8,790 nucleotides of DNA, taken from assembly GCA_010027295.1 (NCBI GenBank), contig RGVM01000078.1, forward strand, positions 1-8,790. Reading direction: 5' to 3'. The position numbers and the translations under genes are program-made. Positions 1-6,691 of this stretch are shown here, piece after piece. Source of the DNA: Chitinophagia bacterium (GTDB lineage Bacteria > Bacteroidota > Bacteroidia > Chitinophagales > Chitinophagaceae). The stretch's first letter is position 1; the number at the start of each line of letters is the position of its first letter. The notes under the pieces are model-generated. The model saw only the letters and a program-made list of their open reading frames with translations, had not been told where the DNA came from and did not search any database.

Positions 1-1
1 T

Positions 2-334
2 GTTGGTGAATTCCGTAACAACCGCCTCACCGGTCAGGGCACCTTGTTCTACTCGAACGGCGACCGCTATGACGGCCGCTTCATCAGTGGTAAGCGCCAG
101 GGCCGTGGCATCTACACCTACGCCGATGGCAGGCAATACACCGGCGAGTTCAACAATGATCAGATCAGCGGTCCGGGTGTGCTGGTGTATGCCAATGGCG
201 ATCGCTACCAAGGCCAGTTCCATGACGGTCAACCGCAGGGGCTAGGTCGGATGGAATTTGCCAATGGCCGCACCACGCTGGAAGGGCGCTGGGATCAGGG
301 CGAGTTTGTCTGGCCGCAGCTACTCAAGTTCTAG
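2..334 (+). CDS. MORN-repeat protein, C-terminal part (5' end outside window)
   Basis: The reading frame is open from the first bases of the window and stops with TAG at 332-334, so only the last 110 residues are seen. They consist of MORN repeats with the pattern Y-x-G-x-F-x(2)-G-x(3)-G-x-G ending in Y/F-A-N/D-G. One incomplete copy is followed by copies starting at residues 23, 46 and 69 (strict 23-residue spacing) and a degenerate one near residue 93 (LEGRW). The protein ends in a short non-repeat tail, WPQLLKF. MORN repeats form an extended beta-hairpin array; in bacteria they often follow an N-terminal domain or signal peptide, which cannot be seen here. The function is unknown: such arrays are linked to membrane or protein scaffolding, but nothing visible picks a role. 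The family call is firm; the whole protein's identity is not. Confidence 0.9.
   Translation, partial: VGEFRNNRLTGQGTLFYSNGDRYDGRFISGKRQGRGIYTYADGRQYTGEFNNDQISGPGVLVYANGDRYQGQFHDGQPQGLGRMEFANGRTTLEGRWDQGEFVWPQLLKF
68..274 (+). repeat. Three in-frame 69-base MORN-coding units
   Basis: Three consecutive 69-base units, each coding for one 23-residue MORN repeat, start at the Tyr codons at 68, 137 and 206. The protein pattern is kept much better than the DNA, so this is an old coding repeat under protein-level selection and not a recent tandem duplication. Confidence 0.75.
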
Positions 335-441
335 CTGGCGCAAAACGACACCCCACGCTGGCTCGAGTATTACTACTACCGCGCCCGTTATGGCGGAATG
401 ATTTTTCGGGTAGTGATAAAGCGGGGCGGTATGATTCAGTT

Positions 442-1095
442 TTGGGGGGCCTCCGGGTGGAGGTCGGTGGTGTGCCGTCGGGACTGCCCTTGATGGTACG
501 CCTCAACGAAGGACCAGCGAGTCCCTATACCGGTCCCTTCCTCTTGCCCGCCTCTGGAAAGGTTATGGCTTTCACCGAGAAGGCAGGCCGCGTGAACGAC
601 CGCGCGCAGGCCGAATTACGTCTGCACCGCGCGCTGGGGCGCTCCGTAAGGTTCCAGCGTCCGCCCGATGCGCACTATGACCGAGGGGGGGGCGCCGCCC
701 TCGTCAACGGGCTGCTGGGCAGTGCCACGCGCTTCACCGATCCCGAGTGGCTGGGCTGGAATGGCTGCGATGCCGAGCTGCTGATCGATCTCGGAGCGTC
801 CATGCCCGTCTCCTCCTTGTCCTTCCGATACTTCCACGCGCCCGACAGCTGGGTATGGCATCCCGCCTCGGTGTGCCTGTCCGTCTCTGAGGACGGGGAG
901 CATTTCCGGCAGGTGCATGCGGGGGAGGTATTGGCGAAACCCTCGCCGGTGGTGCAGGGATATGAGACGGTGTTTGAAAAAGTGCAGGCGCGGTATCTGC
1001 AGTTGAAGGTGATGAACAAGGGGAGGATACCGGCCGGGCGTCCGGGGGCGGGGAATCCGGCCTGGTTGTTTTTGGATGAGGTGGTGGTGGAGTAG
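442..1095 (+). pseudogene. 5'-truncated glycoside hydrolase remnant: discoidin-type C-terminus (GH20 beta-hexosaminidase-like)
   Basis: The frame is open from 226 and stops with TAG at 1093-1095, but recognisable protein starts only near 450. The first part, about 450-600, contains SPYTGPFLLP and resembles the small beta-sandwich found after the catalytic barrel in beta-hexosaminidases (the 'SPxYTGPF' chitobiase C-terminal type). From about 640 it reads as an F5/8 type C (discoidin) domain: a GGGAALVNGLLGS segment, then GWNGCDAELLIDLG, then a WVWHPASV strand, SEDGEHF, and a final ARYLQLKV...FLDEVVVE. This order is typical of GH20 enzymes of Bacteroidetes. The catalytic (beta/alpha)8 domain is absent: the sequence upstream is the MORN gene, which ends at 334. 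The first possible starts in this frame (TTG at 442, ATG at 493) lie inside the domain and there is no signal peptide. It is therefore best read as a remnant left by deletion or recombination, though expression as a small protein cannot be excluded. The GH20 parentage is an inference; other discoidin-tailed hydrolases are possible. Confidence 0.7.
685..692 (+). repeat. Run of eight G residues inside the discoidin remnant
   Basis: An uninterrupted G8 tract codes in frame for part of the GGG turn that precedes ALVNG. The frame is consistent with the domain on both sides, so the present length is the coding one. Such tracts are prone to slippage and to sequencing error. Confidence 0.8.
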
Positions 1096-1872
1096 GAGTA
1101 GGGTGGCTTGTATTGTCATGACCTTATCAGCCGTGAAGAATCCATATCATATTATCTCGTAAGGAAGACAGGCGTATGACATGTAGGCCTGATGTCCAAG
1201 GTCATATGGATGTCGCATGCCCGATATGCGAAAAGCCGATTGTTGTATCGAGAACATGAGCTCTAGGCAGAGAAGTCGGGTTTTTCTCAAGATCTCTGTC
1301 TCAAGGGGGGACAATACTCCTTTGTGATGATCTATGGCAAATTTCTTATTCGCGTTGAAGACGCATGGCTTCAAAACTAATTTGAGCAACATGCAGGATG
1401 GCTTATCAATATGAACAAAAAAAAGATTTAAAAAATATAGTGCTTCATCTATGCCCATCAAAAACATTTTTCGAATCAAAAATGCTTATGAAGGATTCTA
1501 AAGGCAATCAGAAGATGATATACCTACTCGAAGTGTTCAGTCCCTAAAAAGGTTTGGATCTCTCGGTACGGTACTTCCATAACTCTCCTAGGCGGGTTTC
1601 AACAACCGAATATACCGAGGTGTTCTTTTGTTAAGTATTAGAATCTCAGTTTGATGTACTCCGAAAGCCCATTCCTGTCGAGTGAAATGGAGAGGGTGCC
1701 TGGGAGGGGTTTTATACTCAATTGGCATTCCCATTCGATACGCATGAATAGCGACCGGCCTTAGGCCTCAACCTCTGCACACTGTTGCATGAACAGAACG
1801 TTACACCACGGCAAAATCGTCTGCCCGTCTGACAAGCTGCCCTTGCTTGACAGGGCAAAACCAGATTCTTCC
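1096..1872. other. Gene-poor, AT-richer stretch of about 780 bases; no convincing gene
   Basis: Base composition drops sharply after about 1100 compared with the region to the left. The only sizeable frame is on the - strand, 1147-1479 with a TTG first codon or 1147-1467 from an ATG. It encodes a roughly 106-110 residue Cys-, Leu- and Phe-rich product without a recognisable domain, and a stop codon lies just upstream of it. All - strand frames upstream of it, between about 1486 and 1560, carry stops. It could be a decayed gene that entered with the methyltransferase, but there is no positive evidence. No tRNA, transposase fragment or convincing terminal repeat was seen. A weak 7-base inverted repeat, CTCGGTA (1562-1568) and TACCGAG (1613-1619), is too short to interpret. 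Confidence 0.6.
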
Positions 1873-2589
1873 TTAACAGAGGCGGTACTCAACCATCATC
1901 TGATTTCGTGGATGGTTCCAATGGCCCAAATAATTCATAGAAAATCCTTGAGATGTACCGAAGTCTTCCATTTGCCTGCGAGTATATACGAACATTCCGT
2001 GATCATCTGGCTCAGAAGGGTTCTTCACTTCCGACTCCGATTCAAAAAAGGTGGCAAAGAAACGACTTTCCGGCTTCATCCAAGGGCGAAGATTTGCTAG
2101 GCAAGAGCATATCTGGGGGGATGTGATATGAGTGAAAAGTGACTGCGCAATCGCCATATCGACATATACTCCAAACTGATTGAAATCGAAATCCGAATTG
2201 CAAATCAGTATAGGTTTTTTTTCGGAAAAGATCGATTCGTCTAGTTCTTCACTGATTCCTTTTTCAATCAGCATACGCTCTTTATCGATGCCAAGATAGT
2301 GACCGGGCTCCAAAAAGGGTATCACCTTCACTCCTAGCCGGAGTGATCCGCAGGCAATGTCCAAAAGTACATGCTCTTTGCAGAGGCCCTGTGACAAGAG
2401 AAAAGAGAATTGAAGATTTCCGATTTCTTCCCACAGCCCACCCACGTATAAGCGGTGGTTATCATTATTTTTTGTTCCGGCAGATCCCGGATGAGAATGG
2501 GATGGGATGACGTCATTTGCCATGTTCGATTTCGACTTGAAAAAACGTAGCAATGCTGCATAAGGGAATCTGAATAGCTGTAAACCCAT
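1873..2589 (-). CDS. Class I SAM-dependent methyltransferase
   Basis: This 238-residue product is a complete class I (Rossmann-fold) methyltransferase that moves a methyl group from S-adenosylmethionine to an unknown acceptor, probably in the cytoplasm as there is no signal peptide. The family's N-terminal signature is clear: YVGGLWEEIGNLQF (residues 48-61) and the SAM-binding motif I LLDIACGSLRLG (75-86), where relatives usually have DxGCGSLRGG. Motif II is HYLGID (97-102) with the acidic residue that would hold the ribose. Next come SDFDFNQFG (132-140), DMAIAQSLFTHI (144-155; motif IV region) and FFATFFE (177-183). The C-terminal strand is NQMMVEY. Relatives are often found in surface glycan, capsule or lipopolysaccharide clusters, but none of those genes lies here, so the substrate is open. 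The ATG at 2589 is the first start after a likely promoter. An internal Met at residue 23 would remove only poorly conserved sequence. The composition is AT-richer than the flanking genes, which suggests horizontal acquisition. Confidence 0.9.
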   Translation of the reverse strand: MGLQLFRFPYAALLRFFKSKSNMANDVIPSHSHPGSAGTKNNDNHRLYVGGLWEEIGNLQFSFLLSQGLCKEHVLLDIACGSLRLGVKVIPFLEPGHYLGIDKERMLIEKGISEELDESIFSEKKPILICNSDFDFNQFGVYVDMAIAQSLFTHITSPQICSCLANLRPWMKPESRFFATFFESESEVKNPSEPDDHGMFVYTRRQMEDFGTSQGFSMNYLGHWNHPRNQMMVEYRLC

Positions 2590-2632
2590 AAAAAAATGAT
2601 TTAAATCGAAAAATATCGATGAATGGGGCCAT

Positions 2633-2663
2633 GTAACTTAAAGTTCTTTCGTTTGGATACAAA
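2633..2663 (-). promoter_or_regulatory. Candidate Bacteroidetes-type promoter of the methyltransferase gene
   Basis: Read on the - strand there is TTTG (2660-2663), then a 19-base spacer, then TAAGTTAC (2633-2640), which matches the TAnnTTTG -7 box at six of eight positions. This is the arrangement known for the primary sigma factor of Bacteroidetes. It would start transcription roughly 35-40 bases before the ATG at 2589. Found by eye only. Confidence 0.4.
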
Positions 2664-3049
2664 TTTCCCTCAGGGATTTGATTGTGTGACGATAAAATGC
2701 ATAGACAGGATTTATTTTATAATCAACTGATAGGGCTTGCCTAGGCTGTGCCTTAGTTGGAATGCCCGAACTGCACTTTGTATACATGAATGTGCATTCT
2801 TTCTCTTTTCAGGAAGAATGCCCGTTCGACAAATTGAAACAGGGTGTAACAATATGAATTGTAAGCAGAACTGAACGCTAAACGTAGAAAATATCCCCCA
2901 CAGTTCAAATAGTGCCTGCATTATGTGGATCTATCCAACACACACTCGGGAAAGACGACAGGATGAAAACTCTTGGGGGGGCTTGGTGAAAAACCCGGTT
3001 TCCAGTGGCTGTCCTAGAAAGTTGTCTGTTTGTATTGCAAGGAGTACTC

Positions 3050-3079
3050 ATGTCGCCTGTCCAGGTATAAAGGCGACAT
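3050..3079. repeat. Perfect 8-base inverted repeat (hairpin)
   Basis: ATGTCGCC (3050-3057) and GGCGACAT (3072-3079) are exact reverse complements separated by 14 bases. There is no T-tract after it on either strand, so it is not a clear intrinsic terminator. Confidence 0.6.
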
Positions 3080-3168
3080 ATTCAAGAACGGGCAGGGAAA
3101 AATTTTAGTACCCAAGGGTCCGTGACGATATTATGCTCCCGACTTTATGTATGTCGTTTCGATTGTCG

Positions 3169-3200
3169 GTTTATGATGGATTGGGATTTTCATCATAAAC
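3169..3200. repeat. Perfect 10-base inverted repeat, possible 3' hairpin of the GH43-like transcript
   Basis: GTTTATGATG (3169-3178) and CATCATAAAC (3191-3200) pair perfectly around a 12-base loop. The repeat lies 75 bases beyond the stop codon of the - strand GH43-like gene, where a transcript-end or mRNA-stabilising hairpin would be expected. There is no U-run behind it, so a classical intrinsic terminator is not shown. A protein-binding site or a mobile-element end are alternatives. Confidence 0.6.
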
Positions 3201-3274
3201 TCGGAAGTGCCGTTCTGGAAACGAGTCGTGTAGGTTTCTTGCAAGTTGGTCTCGATGGATAGACGAATGTGTCA

Positions 3275-4255
3275 CTATCGCAAGTACGGCCCCTTCTCAT
3301 TCCACAGCACTTCCCGTTTCGATAGGTACCAGGTTTTCCCGTTGTCGTTGTTGCCCTGGTAGAACAGCCATGTCCGGCCGTCCTGGTCCTGGAACAGGTG
3401 CGGGTGGCCGGATTCGCTCGAGTTCCAGGTACCGGGGTCTCCGTTGGTGAGGAATGGCTTGTTGGACAGACGATGCCAATGGATGCCGTCGCTGCTTTTG
3501 GCGACGCCGATCTGCTGGGGGTTGTTGTTGTATGCGCCGGCGTAGAACATGTAGAGGGTGTTGCCTTTCTGCACGATGGAGGCGCCTTCCACGCATTGGC
3601 CTTCCCAGGGGTATTCGGGTTTCAGGATGGGCGAATCGGTGAGTTGCGTCCACTGGTCGCGGTTGAAGGTCGTGTGCATGGGTGCGGCCGCGACGCCCTG
3701 CATCTGGATCTTGTAGGCCGTATCTCGGGTTGCGAAGTAGAGCATGTAGCGGTCGCCCATGGGAAATACTTCCGCATCGATGGCGCGGCCGCAGTTCCAG
3801 TCGCCCGTGGGTCTGAAGACGGGGTTGGTGGGATTGCGTCGAAAGACGATGCCATCGTCGGACACGGCATGGCAGATGGCGTCTTTGCGACCGTTGCCGT
3901 AGGTCTGGTAGAAGAGGTGCACCTGGTGGCCGATCACGAGGGCGCAGGGGGCGGCGATGCCGTTCGTTTCGGGTTCACCGGCCGGTGTGATCTCGCCGAG
4001 CTTCCGCCAGTGGGTAAGGTCGGTGCTCTCCGCGATGCCGATGCCCAGGCCCTTGACGGGATGGTTCTTATTCCTGTGTGCCGGCAGGGTGTAGTACATC
4101 AGATATCGTCCGCCGAAGGCCACCACGTGCGGGTCTTTGGAAAACGGTACACCTTTGCGGGTCGTATCGCTGTACATCATCGCCGGCAGGGATGGGTCCT
4201 GGGCAGGCAGGACTGCAGGGAGCAGGAGGGAGAGCAGGAGTATGAATCGAGGCAT
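3275..4255 (-). CDS. Secreted GH43-like glycoside hydrolase (five-bladed beta-propeller)
   Basis: This 326-residue protein probably cleaves glycosidic bonds in plant or host glycans in the periplasm or at the cell surface. The chosen ATG gives a typical signal peptide, MPRFILLLSLLLPAVLPAQ. An ATG 36 bases upstream (4291) would place 12 extra residues before it and is less likely. The mature part shows the spacing of a GH43/GH117-type propeller. DPHVV (Asp41) would be the general base and RAIDAEVF (Asp160) the pKa-tuning Asp. VEGASIV (Glu223) would be the general acid, and SGHPHLF (His284, His286) the central-cavity His region. Repeated blade motifs are visible: YLMYY, HLFYQ, YMLYF, LYMFYAG and WLFYQ, with SDDGIVF/SSDGIHW turns. 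Length fits a single-domain enzyme with no extra binding module. The next gene upstream, on the same strand 155 bases away, is another putative secreted hydrolase, suggesting a joint substrate. The clan is well supported; the exact family, catalytic residues and specificity are inferred. Confidence 0.85.
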   Translation of the reverse strand: MPRFILLLSLLLPAVLPAQDPSLPAMMYSDTTRKGVPFSKDPHVVAFGGRYLMYYTLPAHRNKNHPVKGLGIGIAESTDLTHWRKLGEITPAGEPETNGIAAPCALVIGHQVHLFYQTYGNGRKDAICHAVSDDGIVFRRNPTNPVFRPTGDWNCGRAIDAEVFPMGDRYMLYFATRDTAYKIQMQGVAAAPMHTTFNRDQWTQLTDSPILKPEYPWEGQCVEGASIVQKGNTLYMFYAGAYNNNPQQIGVAKSSDGIHWHRLSNKPFLTNGDPGTWNSSESGHPHLFQDQDGRTWLFYQGNNDNGKTWYLSKREVLWNEKGPYLR

Positions 4256-4410
4256 GGATACAAGATAGGCCATTGGAAGCTCAGCAGGCATCCCTGCATC
4301 CGCTCATCCTGAAAATCCTGGAACAGACAATTTCCCCTGCCATCCGTACATGCTTATTCCATATGCAGACGGTTCTCTTGCCGCATGTCAGTCATTCCCT
4401 TTTCTGCTCC

Positions 4411-6486
4411 TCAATTCCTGCCTGTAAGGATCGGCAGCGGTGGTCCGTCCTTTCCCTCGCCCCGCTGCGGGGGCATGTCCATCGGCACGGCGGCCAGCCG
4501 TTGACGTAGCACTTTGAGTCCGTACACGGGTCCGTGCCAGAGATTTATCAGTGTGCCCTCGCACCCACGGTCTGGCAGCATCCCGGCATGGATGCGCATG
4601 TAACGTTCGAACTCCTGCAGTGCCTCATCGCAAATGGCAGTGACCTGTCGGCGGTAGGCGGCGCTGTCGCTGTCAGATACCTTCAGTTCGCGCAGTCGGC
4701 CGGCGATGCGGAAGGTGTTGAGGTAGGAGATACTCGTGCTGAGGCGGTTCTCTAGGAAGGCGAGGCGTTGCTTGCCTTCACTGTACTTGGTCTCGGCCTG
4801 GAGTAGCCGGATGGACTGCCTTACACTATCATAGCCGAGAGCGGCCCGCTCCACGCGGCGAGGGTCCATGGAAAGGTATGGCCCGCCGTTCAGCCAGGCG
4901 CCAATCCAACAGAAGCCGATGTTTGGCAGCTCTTCGGTGGAGAAGCGGTCGAGTTCCTCCAGCCGGTGCATAGCGTATGCATAGTCCCTCGGTGAGGGCA
5001 TGCCCTCACGCTGCGCCTCTTCTCGGTAGAAGCGTTCTGCCGCAGGCGCACCCTGCAGGCACGATATGGCTGCGTAGCGCGCCGTGAGTGCATTTTCGGC
5101 CGTCCGCCAGTGGTTGAAGAGGACGGCGTGCAGTGGCCGTCCACCGCTCAGGGTATCAAGCTGTTGAAAAAGGGCTTCAATCCCGGCTATGGCGTTCTGC
5201 TGGGTGAACATGAGTCCGTCGAACTCGAGCCAGGAATAGACCGTCGTGCGGGCTAAGTCGTCGGCATCCATCCGTACGCGGCTGAGGTGAGCAGCCGTCC
5301 GGCGGCTGCCGTGGCCGGGCATGATTGTCACCTCCGTGCCGGGCGCCTTTGTCCGCACGAGGTGGTAGGCCAGGTCCACATACGCCGGCATGGTGCAGTA
5401 GATGCCGACGGCCAATCCTTTGCCACCCGAACGGAAGGGCGCTTCGCTGCCAAGCGTCTTTACGGCCTGCAGGTTGCGTCCGAGCTGTTCGACGAGCACG
5501 TCGAGGTCTGTCTGCCGCGGTTGGATGCACCGCGTCACGCGCGAGTCCTGGAGGACCACTTCGCCGAAGTGCTTCACGAGGGACTGGCGCACGGCTGTAT
5601 CTGTGCAGGTCCTACCCCAGCCGCCCGTCTCTTCGGTCATGATCTCCAGGTCGTCGATCATGGGGTAGTCGCGCAGCGCGGATCGGGCGTTGTCGAGGAT
5701 GTAGGCGGCATCTCCACGTAGCCGGGGTTCTATGGAGAACTGCACACGAAGTCCGATCGACTTGGCATGGGCCAGCAGCGCCCGCATCCAGGCGACGGCC
5801 TCGCGACTACGGGCGAGGCGGTCTGTGTAGAATCGCTCGATGTCCGGGATGCAGAACCAATCTCGATTGAATCGGATGGCCGGCCGGATTACGGGGTGTT
5901 GGGGGATGCGGTGCGATCGGTTGTAGAAGAAGTCGCCGGCATGCTCAGTGCTGTCGCCCGTGCGCACTTCATGCCATAGGTTGGGGTAACTGTGCACGGC
6001 GATCTTATTGAAGCGAAGACGCATCAGGTTCTCAAGGTAAGCACGTGCTTCGTCGATGGGGTAAGAGGAGATGTCCATCGGGAAATTGACATGCTGTCGT
6101 ACACCCCGCCAGCGGGTATGCGGAACCGTTAGGTGGTAGCCGTTGCGCAGCGTGTCGATTCGCAGTCGGTTCGGGCGTCTCGTTACGTCGATGCCGAAGC
6201 GGAAGCCGACGTGTTCGAGGAATCCGTGCAGGGCATGGACCACGGCAGCCTCGTCGCTTCCGGTGAAGAGTACTCTTCGCCCTTTGTCCGTTCGCTCGAT
6301 GCGGAAGGCGAAGGACCCGTCAGCCAGTCGGCTGTCGGTTTGGAAAGAGGGCTGCCATCCTTTGGCGGCTGTTCCCAGCCATGTCTTCCATTCGCGCTCG
6401 GCAAACTGCAGAACGGAGGAGGGGTGGCCGCCCGCCCATGCGGGGCATGCGAGATGGCATAGCAACAGCAGTGCGGCAGGTTTCAT
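4411..6486 (-). CDS. Putative secreted glycoside hydrolase with GH20/GH67-type N-terminal domain
   Basis: The frame extends upstream to 6723, but the ATG at 6486 is chosen because it starts a clear signal peptide (MKPAALLLLCHLACPAWAG); the extra 79 residues before it look like untranslated leader. The mature protein is about 670 residues. Residues 20-110 resemble the small alpha/beta domain that precedes the barrel in GH20 and GH67 enzymes (VLFTGSDEAAVVHALHGFLE, then VGFRFG). From about 125 a (beta/alpha)8-type catalytic domain seems to follow: TRWRGVRQHVNFPMD, then LMRLRFNKIAVHSYPN, then GLRVQFSIEP. IDDLEIMTEETGGWG has two adjacent Glu (285, 286) at a place where a catalytic acid could lie. 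Later come YSWLEFDGLMFTQQN and a largely helical C-terminal third. It is not a textbook member of any family I can name, so the reaction is unknown; an exo-acting glycosidase on acidic or N-acetylated sugars is a guess. It lies just upstream of the GH43-like gene on the same strand and may be co-transcribed with it. Confidence 0.72.
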   Translation of the reverse strand: MKPAALLLLCHLACPAWAGGHPSSVLQFAEREWKTWLGTAAKGWQPSFQTDSRLADGSFAFRIERTDKGRRVLFTGSDEAAVVHALHGFLEHVGFRFGIDVTRRPNRLRIDTLRNGYHLTVPHTRWRGVRQHVNFPMDISSYPIDEARAYLENLMRLRFNKIAVHSYPNLWHEVRTGDSTEHAGDFFYNRSHRIPQHPVIRPAIRFNRDWFCIPDIERFYTDRLARSREAVAWMRALLAHAKSIGLRVQFSIEPRLRGDAAYILDNARSALRDYPMIDDLEIMTEETGGWGRTCTDTAVRQSLVKHFGEVVLQDSRVTRCIQPRQTDLDVLVEQLGRNLQAVKTLGSEAPFRSGGKGLAVGIYCTMPAYVDLAYHLVRTKAPGTEVTIMPGHGSRRTAAHLSRVRMDADDLARTTVYSWLEFDGLMFTQQNAIAGIEALFQQLDTLSGGRPLHAVLFNHWRTAENALTARYAAISCLQGAPAAERFYREEAQREGMPSPRDYAYAMHRLEELDRFSTEELPNIGFCWIGAWLNGGPYLSMDPRRVERAALGYDSVRQSIRLLQAETKYSEGKQRLAFLENRLSTSISYLNTFRIAGRLRELKVSDSDSAAYRRQVTAICDEALQEFERYMRIHAGMLPDRGCEGTLINLWHGPVYGLKVLRQRLAAVPMDMPPQRGEGKDGPPLPILTGRN

Positions 6487-6579
6487 GGCCGTTTCGTTTG
6501 CAGTGGAAGATACTGTCGGGACGTCAGCTGCCGGACGTTCGGATTGGCGGATGGGTGTACTCGATTGGCATGGCCCACC

Positions 6580-6609
6580 CTCCAAGGGTACCCCCACTCT
6601 CCAAGGGTA
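6580..6609. repeat. Two direct copies of CTCCAAGGGTA in the leader of the large hydrolase gene
   Basis: The 11-base sequence occurs at 6580-6590 and 6599-6609 with a 19-base period, about 95-125 bases before the chosen start of the 691-residue protein. On the coding strand each copy reads TACCCTTGGAG, whose first eight bases differ from a TAnnTTTG box at one position. A paired operator or a promoter element is possible, but no proper -33 TTTG was seen. The first copy also forms a small hairpin (ACCCT-CCA-AGGGT, 6577-6589). Confidence 0.5.
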
Positions 6610-6613
6610 ACAA

Positions 6614-6632
6614 TATCCGCCTCCGGCGGATA
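6614..6632 (-). terminator. Candidate intrinsic terminator of the Omp28-like gene
   Basis: TATCCGCC and GGCGGATA form a perfect 8-base-pair, GC-rich stem with a three-base loop. It lies 60-78 bases downstream of the stop codon of the - strand Omp28-like gene. In that direction it is followed by TTGTTA, a short and imperfect T-run. Position and stem strength favour a terminator, which would separate this gene's transcript from the hydrolase genes. Confidence 0.5.
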
Positions 6633-6691
6633 AGTGCCGCGGAAGACAGGTGTTGAAAAGCCGGGATCTGTCAGATCGTGAGGCGAGGATG

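Larger units (their letters stand above)
2590..3274. other. Gene-poor stretch of about 685 bases between methyltransferase and GH43-like genes
   Basis: Apart from the candidate promoter near the methyltransferase and two perfect inverted repeats (3050-3079 and 3169-3200), nothing was recognised. Short open frames at 2712-2921 (-) and 2923-3108 (+) have no family resemblance, no neighbours that argue for them and ordinary random composition. No tRNA, transposase or integrase remnant was recognised on either strand. Confidence 0.55.

Noticed and set aside
616..1119. Long - strand frame opposite the discoidin remnant
   Set aside because: It is antisense to a clearly recognisable domain, and its product is a His/Arg/Pro-rich low-information sequence typical of a shadow frame in GC-rich DNA.
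1147..1479. Open frame of 110 codons on the - strand in the AT-rich stretch
   Set aside because: No recognisable domain, a TTG first codon, a stop codon just upstream and no partner gene. AT-rich DNA gives fewer chance frames than GC-rich DNA, so a decayed gene is possible, but there is no positive evidence.
1789..2100. + strand frame across the 3' part of the methyltransferase
   Set aside because: It is antisense to conserved methyltransferase sequence and has no family features.
2712..3108. Two short frames (2712-2921 on -, 2923-3108 on +) in the gene-poor stretch
   Set aside because: They are 60-70 codons long, without domain, signal peptide or neighbour support, and consistent with chance.
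4284..4297. Small inverted repeat GCAGG-CATC-CCTGC over the upstream ATG of the GH43-like gene
   Set aside because: The five-base stem is short and expected by chance in GC-rich DNA. It is noted only because it covers the ATG at 4291 that was not chosen as the start.
3398..4312. 304-codon + strand frame opposite the GH43-like gene
   Set aside because: The - strand frame has a signal peptide and propeller motifs. The + strand frame has Val/Gly/His-rich shadow composition and no signal or domain.
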